Shown here one piece after another: positions 1 through 5,389 of a DNA stretch of 5,786 nt; the first letter of the stretch is position 1, and each line of letters opens with the position of its first letter. The notes under the pieces are model-generated. The model was not told where the DNA came from and searched no databases. It saw nothing but the letters and a program-made list of their open reading frames with translations. Source of the DNA: JBCCFW01 sp039029535 (GTDB lineage: Bacteria > Acidobacteriota > JBCCFW01); assembly GCA_039029535.1 (NCBI GenBank), contig JBCCFW010000279.1, forward strand, positions 1 through 5,786, given 5' to 3'. Made by a program: the position numbers and the translations under genes.

Positions 1-1
1 C

Positions 2-868
2 CGCGGCCGACACGGGGAGGGGAGCGACCGCCACGGTCGCAGCGGCGATGACGTCGTCATCCAGGTTCCCGCCGGGACCCTCGTCCGGGCCTCCGACGAC
101 GACCGCCTCCTCGCCGACCTGCGCGAGCCCGGTGACCGCGAGGTCGTCGCGGCCGGCGGTCAAGGAGGACGCGGCAACACCCGCTTTGCCACCTCGCGTC
201 AGCGCGCGCCGCGGCGCAGCGAGCCAGGACGGCCCGGTGACGAGCTGTGGCTCAAGCTCGAGCTGAGGTTGCTCGCCGACGTCGGCCTGGTCGGCCTGCC
301 CAACGCCGGCAAGTCCACGTTGATCTCGCGGCTCTCCCAGGCCCGACCCAAGATCGCCGACTACCCGTTCACGACCCTCGTCCCGCAGCTCGGGGTCGTC
401 GAGTGGGACACGTATCGGTCCCACGTGTGGGCCGACCTCCCCGGCCTCATCGCCGGCGCCAGCGCCGGTCAGGGGCTCGGTCATCAGTTCCTGCGGCACG
501 TCGATCGCACCGCCGTGCTGCTTCATCTCGTGGACGTCTCGGAAGGCAGTGAGCCGGGACCGGAAGACGCCGTGACCACCATTGAAGACGAGCTCCGCGC
601 GTTCGACGCCAGCCTCCTCGGCCGGCCGCGTCTGCTCGTCGCCAGCAAGATCGACTCGCAAGGCGACGGCGAGGTGCGGGCCGAGCTCGAGCGCGTCGCC
701 GCCGAGCGCGAGCTGCCGTTCTTCGCCGTGTCGGCGGTGACCGGCGACGGTCTCGCTCCCCTCGTGCGCGCTGCCGCCGATCGGGTCGAGGAGCTGCGGA
801 AGCTCGAGCAGCCCGAGGGCTCGTCGGCAGAGTGGATCACGCCGGTGCCCCGCGAGGACGAGCCATGA
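2..868 (+). CDS. obgE: GTPase ObgE/CgtA, 5'-truncated by the window edge
   Basis: Obg-family GTPase that binds the 50S subunit and acts in its late assembly and in stress signalling. The frame is open from base 2, giving 288 visible residues; families of this kind are usually ~330-360, so about 60-70 N-terminal residues are off-window. Visible residues 1-88 are the glycine-rich Obg fold (VPAGT at 22-26, GGQGGRGN at 52-59). The G domain follows: G1 GLPNAGKST (98-106), switch I YPFTTL (121-126), G3 DLPG (145-148), G5 SA (244-245). The G4 motif reads SKID (215-218) where NKxD is usual, so the guanine-contacting Asn is Ser. No OCT domain follows, which is common outside some Gram-positives. The stop overlaps the nadD start by ATGA, implying translational coupling. 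The family call is secure; only the effect of the G4 change is uncertain. Confidence 0.96.
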   Translation, partial: RGRHGEGSDRHGRSGDDVVIQVPAGTLVRASDDDRLLADLREPGDREVVAAGGQGGRGNTRFATSRQRAPRRSEPGRPGDELWLKLELRLLADVGLVGLPNAGKSTLISRLSQARPKIADYPFTTLVPQLGVVEWDTYRSHVWADLPGLIAGASAGQGLGHQFLRHVDRTAVLLHLVDVSEGSEPGPEDAVTTIEDELRAFDASLLGRPRLLVASKIDSQGDGEVRAELERVAAERELPFFAVSAVTGDGLAPLVRAAADRVEELRKLEQPEGSSAEWITPVPREDEP

Positions 869-1854
869 GTCGCGTCGGCTTGTTCGGCGGGACCTTCGAT
901 CCCGTCCACGAAGGGCACCTGGCGCTCGCCGCGGCCTGCGCCGAGCAGCTCTCGCTCGACGAAGTCCGCTTCCTGCCGGCGCGCATCCCGCCGCACAAGG
1001 GGGCGGCCACGGTCAGCGGCGAGCACCGGCTCGCCATGCTCGAGCTCGCCACCGCCGATCGCTCCGACTTTCGGCCCGACCCGCGAGAGCTCTCACGGGA
1101 AGGGACGTCCTACACGATCGACACCCTCATCGAGCTGGGGGAAGAGCTCCCCGACGCGGAGCTGTTCTTCCTGTGCGGGGCCGACTCGCTCCGCGACCTG
1201 CCGACCTGGCGACGCTGGGAAGAACTGCTGCAGCGCGCGGTCTTCGTGGTGGTCGGTCGGTCGGGCATCGATCACGACCCGCTGGTCGAGCGACATCGCG
1301 CCGAGATCGAGGCGGGTCGCATCGTGCTCCTGTCCTGCGAGCCGCCTCCCTGGGCGAGCCGTGAGATCCGCGCCGCGCTGGAGGCCGGGCAGCGACCCGA
1401 GGGCCTGCCGCCGAGCGTGAGCGACTACATTCAAGAGCGGGGACTCTACCGAGAGGACCCGACCGAGGAAGCGTCCGTGACCGAATCCGCCACCGAGCTG
1501 CCCACCGACGTCGCCGAGCTGCTGGACCTCGTCCACGATGCCGCCGCGTCGAAGCTGGCCAAGCACCCCGTCGCCTTCGACCTGACCGGGCTGACCACGA
1601 TGACCGACGCGATCTACGTCTGTCATCAGGACAACCGGGCCGCGGTGGAAGCGATCACCGACGAGATCCGCCGGAGGCTCAAGCAGTCCGGGCGGAAGGT
1701 CCCCCGCAGTGAAGGGGACGGCCACGAGCCGCAGTGGATTCTCCTCGACCTCGGCGGGCTCATGGTCCACGTGTTCCGCGCCGAGGCTCGGGAGTTCTAC
1801 TCCCTCGAGCGGCTCTGGTCCGACGGACGGAAGATCACCCTGGGAGACCCGTGA
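865..1854 (+). CDS. nadD: NadD-RsfS fusion: nicotinate-nucleotide adenylyltransferase joined to ribosomal silencing factor
   Basis: One 329-residue frame holds two proteins that are usually separate. Residues 1-~200 are NadD, which makes deamido-NAD from nicotinate mononucleotide and ATP. GGTFDPVH (8-15) and HEGH (15-18) form the nucleotidyltransferase signature, and PPHKG follows shortly after. The C-terminal ATP motif, usually ISSTxIR, reads WASREIR (163-169). Residues ~212-329 are RsfS/DUF143, which binds uL14 and blocks 30S-50S joining; WILLDLGGLMVHVF (291-304) and FYSLERLW (311-318) are diagnostic. No stop separates the modules. The ATG at 865 is chosen because it starts right at the NadD fold, overlaps the obgE stop (ATGA) and has GAGGA at 854-858; an upstream in-frame ATG at 832 would add 11 unneeded residues. 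The product may be bifunctional, or RsfS may also be made alone from an internal start. Confidence 0.94.
   Translation: MSRVGLFGGTFDPVHEGHLALAAACAEQLSLDEVRFLPARIPPHKGAATVSGEHRLAMLELATADRSDFRPDPRELSREGTSYTIDTLIELGEELPDAELFFLCGADSLRDLPTWRRWEELLQRAVFVVVGRSGIDHDPLVERHRAEIEAGRIVLLSCEPPPWASREIRAALEAGQRPEGLPPSVSDYIQERGLYREDPTEEASVTESATELPTDVAELLDLVHDAAASKLAKHPVAFDLTGLTTMTDAIYVCHQDNRAAVEAITDEIRRRLKQSGRKVPRSEGDGHEPQWILLDLGGLMVHVFRAEAREFYSLERLWSDGRKITLGDP
1465..1470 (+). promoter_or_regulatory. Possible internal Shine-Dalgarno for RsfS
   Basis: GAGGAA lies six bases upstream of the in-frame GTG at 1477. It encodes Glu-Glu in the linker, so it may be coincidental: GAGGA-like strings are frequent in this GC-rich coding sequence. 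Confidence 0.35.
1477..1854 (+). other. rsfS: RsfS module with possible internal GTG start
   Basis: This is the RsfS part of the fused frame. A GTG at 1477 (residue 205 of the fusion) lies between the end of the NadD fold (DYIQERGLY) and the RsfS domain. GAGGAA at 1465-1470 sits six bases before it, a good Shine-Dalgarno position. Initiation here would give a 125-residue protein, the normal size of a free-standing RsfS. Seen: the codon, the spacing and the module boundary. Inferred: that ribosomes use it. If so, the cell would make both the fusion and free RsfS; if not, the GTG is an ordinary linker valine. Confidence 0.5.
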
Positions 1855-2804
1855 CGCCAGGCTCTCTCCCAGGCTTCGTCGCCCAGGCGGAGAAGAGCCG
1901 TCGGCTCGCCGAGCTCGCCGGTCGCGCGGCGGCACGGGCCAACACCGTGCTCATCCGTGGAGAGACCGGCACCGGCAAGGGCTTCGTTTCGCGTGCCATG
2001 CACCGGCTGGGCCTGGGCGAGGACGCTCCCTACACCGTCATCGACTGCGGCAACCTTCCCGAGGGCCTGGCCGAGAGCGAGCTCTTCGGTCACGAGCCCG
2101 GCGCCTTCTCCGGCGCCGAGGGGCGCAAGCCGGGTCGCTTCGAGATCGCCGCTGGGGGGACGGTCCTCCTCGACCGCGTGGAGGACCTCCCGTACCCCGT
2201 GCAGGGGAAGCTGCTACGCGTCCTCCAGGAGCGGACCTTCGAGCGGGTCGGTGGGCGGCAGACCCTCCACGTGAAGGCGCGGGTCCACGCGACCTCCAGC
2301 GCCGACCTCACGGCGCTGGTGGCCGACGGCAACTTCCGCGAGGACCTCTTCTACCGCTTGGACGTCGTCACGCTCGAGGTCCCGCCGCTGCGCGATCGTC
2401 TCGCGGACCTGCCCGACCTCGTCACGCGCATCCTCGACGAGACCGGAGCGAGCACGGGCAAGCACTGTCGCGTCGACCCCAAGGCGCTCGCGTACCTCGG
2501 TCAGCAGAACTGGCCGGGCAACCTCCGTCAGCTCCGCAACTGTCTCGAGCGCGCGGTCGTCCTGTCCGAGGAAGAGGTGATCGGCAAGGCCCAGGTCGAG
2601 GCCTGCCTGACCACCGCAGCGCTCTCGCCGGAGAAGGCCATCGCGGATCTCGCCGAGCTGGGCTTGAGCCTCGAGGAGATCGAGCGGCTCTACATCGAGC
2701 GCGTGCTCACCGTTCAAGGCAACGCCATCGGACGCTCGGCGAAGGTGCTCGGGATCCATCGAAAGACCCTCCTCGACAAGCGAAAGCGGTACGGTTTGAG
2801 CTGA
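1851..2804 (+). CDS. AAA+ sigma-54-activator-like regulator with Fis-type HTH, motif-degenerate
   Basis: A 317-residue bacterial enhancer-binding-protein relative without an N-terminal receiver or other sensory domain. Visible: Walker A GETGTGKG (37-44); ELFGHEPGAFSGA (77-89), where the sigma-54-contacting GAFTGA loop has Ser for Thr; Walker B region GGTVLLDRVEDLP (102-114), with Arg109 in place of the usual catalytic Glu; sensor I ATS (147-149) in place of ATN; arginine-finger region FREDLFYRL (162-170) intact; sensor II WPGNLRQLRN (221-230); and a C-terminal Fis-type helix-turn-helix (~291-316) ending YGLS. It starts at GTG 1851, overlapping the rsfS stop (GTGA), with GGGAG at 1842-1846. 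The fold and DNA binding are well supported. Normal ATP hydrolysis and sigma-54 activation are doubtful, so it may be a non-canonical DNA-binding regulator. Its targets are unknown, and no sigma-54 promoter is evident in the window. Confidence 0.88.
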   Translation: MTPGSLPGFVAQAEKSRRLAELAGRAAARANTVLIRGETGTGKGFVSRAMHRLGLGEDAPYTVIDCGNLPEGLAESELFGHEPGAFSGAEGRKPGRFEIAAGGTVLLDRVEDLPYPVQGKLLRVLQERTFERVGGRQTLHVKARVHATSSADLTALVADGNFREDLFYRLDVVTLEVPPLRDRLADLPDLVTRILDETGASTGKHCRVDPKALAYLGQQNWPGNLRQLRNCLERAVVLSEEEVIGKAQVEACLTTAALSPEKAIADLAELGLSLEEIERLYIERVLTVQGNAIGRSAKVLGIHRKTLLDKRKRYGLS

Positions 2805-2869
2805 ACGGACCGGGGCGTCGCAACACGGCGTCCTCGGACCGGCGGCGACGAGACGACACGAGGGGCAGC

Positions 2870-3631
2870 GTGGACGTACAGACCCTGGCCTGGTGGCTCT
2901 TCTGGGGCTTCAAGCTCTGGATGATGATCGAGAGCTGGCGACGCGGTCACTCCATGCCGTGGTTCTGGATCATCCTGTTCCTGCCGCACTGGGGCTGGGT
3001 CCCGCCGCTGGGTGCGGTCGCCTACTTCCTCTACGCCTTCATCGGGGTCGGCGGCGGGATGAGCCGCGCGGGTCTGGCCTTCCGGCAGATCAAGATCAGC
3101 GCCCAGGAGCTCGACCGAGCCAGCGGTGACGCTCAGCGTCTCGACACCGCGGCGGCCTGGTCCGACTACGCCCACCTCCTGTGGGGCCGTGGCAAGCATC
3201 GCGACGCCATCGAGGCCGCCGAGAAGGCCCTCGCCAAGGACGACGACGAGCTCCAGGCGCGCCACGCGCTCGGACGCTCGCTCCTGGCGACCGGACGGCC
3301 GGAGGAGGCGCGCGAGGCCCTGGAGCGGGTGGTCGCCGTCGACGAGCAGCACGACTACGGCGAGGCCCTCATGGCCCTGGCCCAGGCCCACGAGGCTCAG
3401 GGCGACACCGAGAGGGCCGAGTCCTGCCTGGCCCGGGCGGCCGTCGGCTCGTCGCGGCCCGACGTGCTGTTCGAGCTCGCACGGCTCCGGAAGCTGCTCG
3501 GTCGCGTCGACGAGGCCCGGGAGTGCTGGCAGCGCATCGTCGACGAGGCGCATCTCACGCCCGACTTCGCCAGGGCGCGCTCGGCCCCCTGGGTGCGACG
3601 GGCCGAGCGCGAGCTGAGGGCTCTCGGTTGA
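2870..3631 (+). CDS. Membrane-anchored TPR protein with Trp-rich N-terminus
   Basis: A 253-residue protein of unknown specific function. The N-terminus has two hydrophobic segments, about residues 5-20 and 31-58, joined by a short basic loop (SWRRGHSMP), so it is probably a membrane hairpin or anchor. Nine Trp fall in the first 43 residues. After a Gly-rich turn (GVGGGM, 59-64), residues ~93-250 are helical tetratricopeptide-type repeats: units near 93-121 (YAHLLWGRGKHRDAIEAAEKAL), 127-157, 163-190 and a last one ending RVDEARECWQRIVDE. TPRs are protein-interaction scaffolds; no enzyme motif is visible. The GTG at 2870 is chosen because AGGGG (2861-2865) precedes it and it puts the hydrophobic segment at the N-terminus; the frame stays open far upstream, but only as a shadow of the regulator gene. 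It overlaps rlmH by TTGA. The partner is unknown; the neighbours suggest a link to ribosome or envelope physiology, which is speculative. Confidence 0.85.
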   Translation: MDVQTLAWWLFWGFKLWMMIESWRRGHSMPWFWIILFLPHWGWVPPLGAVAYFLYAFIGVGGGMSRAGLAFRQIKISAQELDRASGDAQRLDTAAAWSDYAHLLWGRGKHRDAIEAAEKALAKDDDELQARHALGRSLLATGRPEEAREALERVVAVDEQHDYGEALMALAQAHEAQGDTERAESCLARAAVGSSRPDVLFELARLRKLLGRVDEARECWQRIVDEAHLTPDFARARSAPWVRRAERELRALG

Positions 3632-4113
3632 AGCTGCTGGTCCTGCGGGTCTCGCGTCGGGACGACAAGCGCTACGAGCCCCTGGTCGAGGAGCTGGCCG
3701 GCCGGATGAAGTCGGCTTGGCCGATCGCCTTCCGCTCGGTGAGCCCAGCCGAGGGACGACGCGACCGCGCCGAGGCTCAGTCGGAGGAGGCGGGCCGTCT
3801 CCGCACGACCTGGGAGAAGGAGAAGAAGAAGGCCGGGCGGGGGAGGCTCGTCGCCCTCGACGAGCGGGGGAGAGCGGTCGACACCCGAGGCGTCCTGGCA
3901 GAGCTGAAGAAGGGACGCGACGCCGGCTTGCCACTGCTGGGCTTCGTCATCGGGGGAGCCGAGGGGCTGGCTCCGAGCTGGCGCGAGGAGGCCGATGCTT
4001 GCTGGTCACTCTCGGGGCTCACCCTCGCCCACGAGATCGCCCGCTTGGTGCTGGTCGAGCAGCTCTATCGGGCGCACTGCCTCGATGTCGGCCACCCCTA
4101 CCACCGAGAGTGA
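3628..4113 (+). CDS. rlmH: 23S rRNA (pseudouridine1915-N3)-methyltransferase RlmH
   Basis: SPOUT-class methyltransferase that uses S-adenosylmethionine to methylate pseudouridine 1915 in helix 69 of 23S rRNA on assembled 70S ribosomes. The 161 residues match the family length (~155-160). Diagnostic parts are LDERG in the centre, FVIGGAEG (106-113) of the SAM-binding knot, a SLSGLTLAHEIARLVLVEQLYRA-like segment, and the C-terminal HPYHR (156-160), here with one extra Glu. A Lys-rich stretch (EKEKKK) sits in the middle. The start is TTG at 3628, overlapping the preceding stop as TTGA, with GAGGG at 3616-3620, seven bases upstream; this gives MKLLVLRV, the expected N-terminal strand. It is the last gene of the rightward cluster. 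In many proteobacteria rlmH directly follows rsfS; here two genes intervene. Confidence 0.95.
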   Translation: MKLLVLRVSRRDDKRYEPLVEELAGRMKSAWPIAFRSVSPAEGRRDRAEAQSEEAGRLRTTWEKEKKKAGRGRLVALDERGRAVDTRGVLAELKKGRDAGLPLLGFVIGGAEGLAPSWREEADACWSLSGLTLAHEIARLVLVEQLYRAHCLDVGHPYHRE

Positions 4114-4150
4114 TGGCCGCGGCGGCGGCACGTCATCGACCCCGGTGTCG

Positions 4151-4591
4151 CTACGGAGCCGAGGTGCCCTCGCGGCCGTACTTGTCGGAGAGGCGGACGA
4201 CGTCGTCGAGCTCGGGCGTGGAGACCTCGAGGAGGTCGCAGTCGGAGAGCGCGGTCATCCGGTGACGGGTGCCGGGGCGGACGTGCACGGAGTCGCCCTG
4301 CTTCATGACCCGCTTGGTCATCTCGGACTCGTGAGGCCCGGTCTCCATCTCGATCTCGCCCGACAGCACGGCGATCGTCTCGTCCTTCTTCTCGTGGTAC
4401 TGCAACGAGAGCGACTCGCCCTGGTTCACGTGGAGCAGCTTGCCCACGTAGACGTCGGTGTAGGCCCAGAGGAGCTCGTAGCCCCAGGGCTTCTCGACTC
4501 GCTGGTTGCTGAAGAAGTCCCCGTCGGGACGCTCGAAGCCCATGACTGGCTTCTCCTGTTGGGCGAGGCCTCTCGCCGACGTGTCGATCAT
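4151..4591 (-). CDS. Single-domain cupin, phosphomannose-isomerase type
   Basis: A 146-residue cupin resembling the C-terminal cupin of type II mannose-6-phosphate isomerases and small stand-alone relatives. VEKPWGYE (32-39) is the family's N-terminal hallmark. Cupin motif 1 is GESLSLQYHEKKDET (58-72), with likely metal ligands Gln64, His66 and Glu71; motif 2 is GDSVHVRPGTRH (99-110), with His110 as the fourth ligand. EVSTPELDDVVRLSDKYGR (122-140) is the usual ending. The ligand assignment is by analogy with PMI zinc sites. The ATG at 4591 is favoured over Met17 because AGAGGAG (4598-4604 on the plus strand) lies six bases upstream. It converges on rlmH, 37 bases away, and is divergent from the crotonase gene. 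Sugar-phosphate isomerase activity is not assured: the protein lacks the rest of a PMI, so it may instead bind or isomerise another polar metabolite. Confidence 0.88.
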   Translation of the reverse strand: MIDTSARGLAQQEKPVMGFERPDGDFFSNQRVEKPWGYELLWAYTDVYVGKLLHVNQGESLSLQYHEKKDETIAVLSGEIEMETGPHESEMTKRVMKQGDSVHVRPGTRHRMTALSDCDLLEVSTPELDDVVRLSDKYGREGTSAP

Positions 4592-4597
4592 GGCACG

Positions 4598-4604
4598 CTC
4601 CTCT
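4598..4604 (-). promoter_or_regulatory. Ribosome binding site of the cupin gene
   Basis: Read on the minus strand this is AGAGGAG, six bases before the ATG at 4591. It decides the start in favour of the longer N-terminus over the internal Met17. Confidence 0.7.
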
Positions 4605-4619
4605 GGTCGTGGTCTCGGT

Positions 4620-4634
4620 CAGCCCTTTCGGCTG
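4620..4634. repeat. Short inverted repeat (hairpin or operator candidate)
   Basis: CAGCC, a five-base loop CTTTC, then GGCTG: a perfect 5-bp stem in the divergent spacer. In the leftward transcript the loop reads GAAAG. No T-run follows on either strand, so it does not look like a terminator. It could be an operator half-site pair or a leader hairpin, or chance in GC-rich DNA. Confidence 0.3.
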
Positions 4635-4640
4635 CTCTGC

Positions 4641-4652
4641 ACCTGAACCTGA
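4641..4652 (+). repeat. Tandem hexamer ACCTGA x2
   Basis: Two perfect adjacent copies of ACCTGA in the divergent spacer. Two copies are too few to call a repeat array; it could be a direct-repeat protein site or chance. Confidence 0.35.
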
Positions 4653-4660
4653 CCCTCGTC

Positions 4661-4670
4661 GGAAGGAGGG
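4661..4670 (+). promoter_or_regulatory. Strong Shine-Dalgarno-like sequence set far from the crotonase start
   Basis: GGAAGGAGGG is the best anti-16S match in this spacer, but the nearest plausible start, GTG 4698, is 27 bases downstream, too far for normal initiation. No ATG, GTG or TTG in the crotonase frame lies between. A weaker GGAG (4687-4690) is properly spaced from the GTG. A GGGGC/GCCCC stem between the two elements could shorten the effective distance to about seven bases. Confidence 0.35.
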
Positions 4671-4697
4671 ACCGGGGCCGACGGCTGGAGCCCCCCC

Positions 4698-5357
4698 GTG
4701 TCCCAGTCTCCCCAGCGTGTCGAGGTGGTCGGTCCCGAGCCCTCACCCGAGCTCCTCACCTTCCTGGAAGGTGCGGCGCCCGGTCCCGTCGCGCTCGATC
4801 TCGTCGCCGATCCCGGGGCCTCGCCGACCCTCATCGGCAACCCGGAGCGGGTCGCCCGGCAGGCGCAGCGGCTCGCCGACTGGTTGCGTCGGCGGCGTCG
4901 CTCGCTGCTGATCCGAGCCGAGGGGGCCCTGTTCGGTCCGGTCTTCAGCCTGGCCCTGTCGGCCGACCTCCTGGTGTTGCAAGGCAACGTTGTGGGCGGC
5001 CTGGCGATCTGGGAAGATCGGCCCCTGCCCCTGCCGGGAGACCTGCACGTGCTCACGTCCAGGCTCCCGACGGGCGCAGCGTGGGAGCTGCTGCTGCTCG
5101 GGGAACGCCTCGACGGCGAGGAGCTCGCACGACTCGGCCTGGCGTCATCCGGTGAGACCGGGGGCGCTGCCTGGGAGGCGGCTCTTGCCGGGAGCCGCGT
5201 CGCCGGGGAGGCTCTCGCGGCCTTGCGACCGCGGGGCCCTTCCAGGGCCCTGGCCGAGGCCCTCGAGCGGACCGCCTTCGCTCGCTGCTTTGCGCGTGAC
5301 GACCTGAGCGAAGGGCTGGCCGCCTTCCGGCAGCGGCGACCACCCCGATTCTCCTAG
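4698..5357 (+). CDS. Divergent, short enoyl-CoA hydratase/isomerase (crotonase) family protein
   Basis: A 219-residue protein, shorter than typical crotonases (~255-270). Family resemblance is clearest in the central helix-strand region: an EGALFGPVFSLALSADLLV segment (75-93) lines up with the usual GPALGGGLELALACD oxyanion-hole segment, with the GG replaced by GP. It continues with LLLLGERLDGEELARLGL (131-148), matching the ELLLTG...A...GL motif, and a C-terminal EGLAAFRQRRPPRF ending. The first oxyanion segment (normally FxAGxDL) is not recognisable, and the region that should carry the catalytic Glu is shortened. The N-terminal ~65 residues are poorly conserved. GTG 4698 is the first start after an in-frame TGA at 4650. 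It lies 32 bases upstream of an acyl-CoA dehydrogenase gene, which fits acyl-CoA metabolism. It may be a non-hydratase crotonase or a catalytically weak, possibly structural, paralogue. Confidence 0.75.
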   Translation: MSQSPQRVEVVGPEPSPELLTFLEGAAPGPVALDLVADPGASPTLIGNPERVARQAQRLADWLRRRRRSLLIRAEGALFGPVFSLALSADLLVLQGNVVGGLAIWEDRPLPLPGDLHVLTSRLPTGAAWELLLLGERLDGEELARLGLASSGETGGAAWEAALAGSRVAGEALAALRPRGPSRALAEALERTAFARCFARDDLSEGLAAFRQRRPPRFS

Positions 5358-5373
5358 CACGGAAGACCGGGCT

Positions 5374-5381
5374 AGAAGGAG
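5374..5381 (+). promoter_or_regulatory. Ribosome binding site of the acyl-CoA dehydrogenase gene
   Basis: AGAAGGAG ends eight bases before the GTG at 5390. This supports that GTG over the second in-frame GTG at 5396. Confidence 0.75.
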
Positions 5382-5389
5382 CTGACGAA

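Larger units (their letters stand above)
4592..4697. promoter_or_regulatory. Divergent intergenic region between cupin and crotonase genes
   Basis: This 106-base spacer must carry the promoter(s) of the leftward cupin gene and probably the rightward crotonase/acyl-CoA dehydrogenase pair. I cannot point to convincing -35/-10 or -24/-12 boxes. It contains a perfect five-base inverted repeat CAGCC/GGCTG (4620-4624 and 4630-4634, loop CTTTC) and a tandem ACCTGA ACCTGA (4641-4652). Near its right end are a strong Shine-Dalgarno-like GGAAGGAGGG (4661-4670) and a GGGGC/GCCCC pair (4674-4678 and 4690-4694). Any of these could be regulatory, but none matches a site I know. Confidence 0.4.

Noticed and set aside
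1093..1935. Minus-strand open frame (280 codons) opposite NadD-RsfS
   Set aside because: It is antisense to strongly conserved NadD and RsfS coding and has no domain of its own.
1709..2869. N-terminal extension of the TPR frame through the regulator gene
   Set aside because: The frame is open but translates to Arg/Pro/Ser-rich sequence overlapping the AAA+ gene; the hydrophobic N-terminus and ribosome binding site place the start at GTG 2870.
2805..2869. Promoter or terminator in the 65-base gap before the TPR gene
   Set aside because: No recognisable promoter boxes, convincing hairpin or T-run was found; it appears to be a plain intra-operon spacer.
3814..3832. AAG-rich purine run inside rlmH (GAGAAGGAGAAGAAGAAG-like) as a slippage or repeat element
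   Set aside because: It simply encodes Glu/Lys residues (EKEKKK) in frame with RlmH, and the downstream family motifs stay in the same frame.
2714..3934. Long minus-strand open frame (406 codons) opposite the TPR and rlmH genes
   Set aside because: It is rich in Arg, Pro and Ser with no recognisable domain and lies wholly antisense to clear TPR and RlmH coding; such frames are expected in high-GC DNA.
4114..4150. Bidirectional terminator between convergent rlmH and cupin genes
   Set aside because: Only a four-base CGAC/GTCG pairing is visible and there is no T-run on either strand, so a factor-independent terminator cannot be supported.
4590..4606. Sigma-54-like -24 box (TGGCAC at 4591-4596) upstream of the crotonase gene
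   Set aside because: The required GC at the -12 position is absent (TG is found at the expected spacing), and the match overlaps the cupin start region.
3995..5155. Long plus-strand open frame (386 codons) spanning rlmH end, cupin and crotonase
   Set aside because: It crosses three better-supported genes in the wrong frame or strand and has the low-complexity look of a shadow frame.
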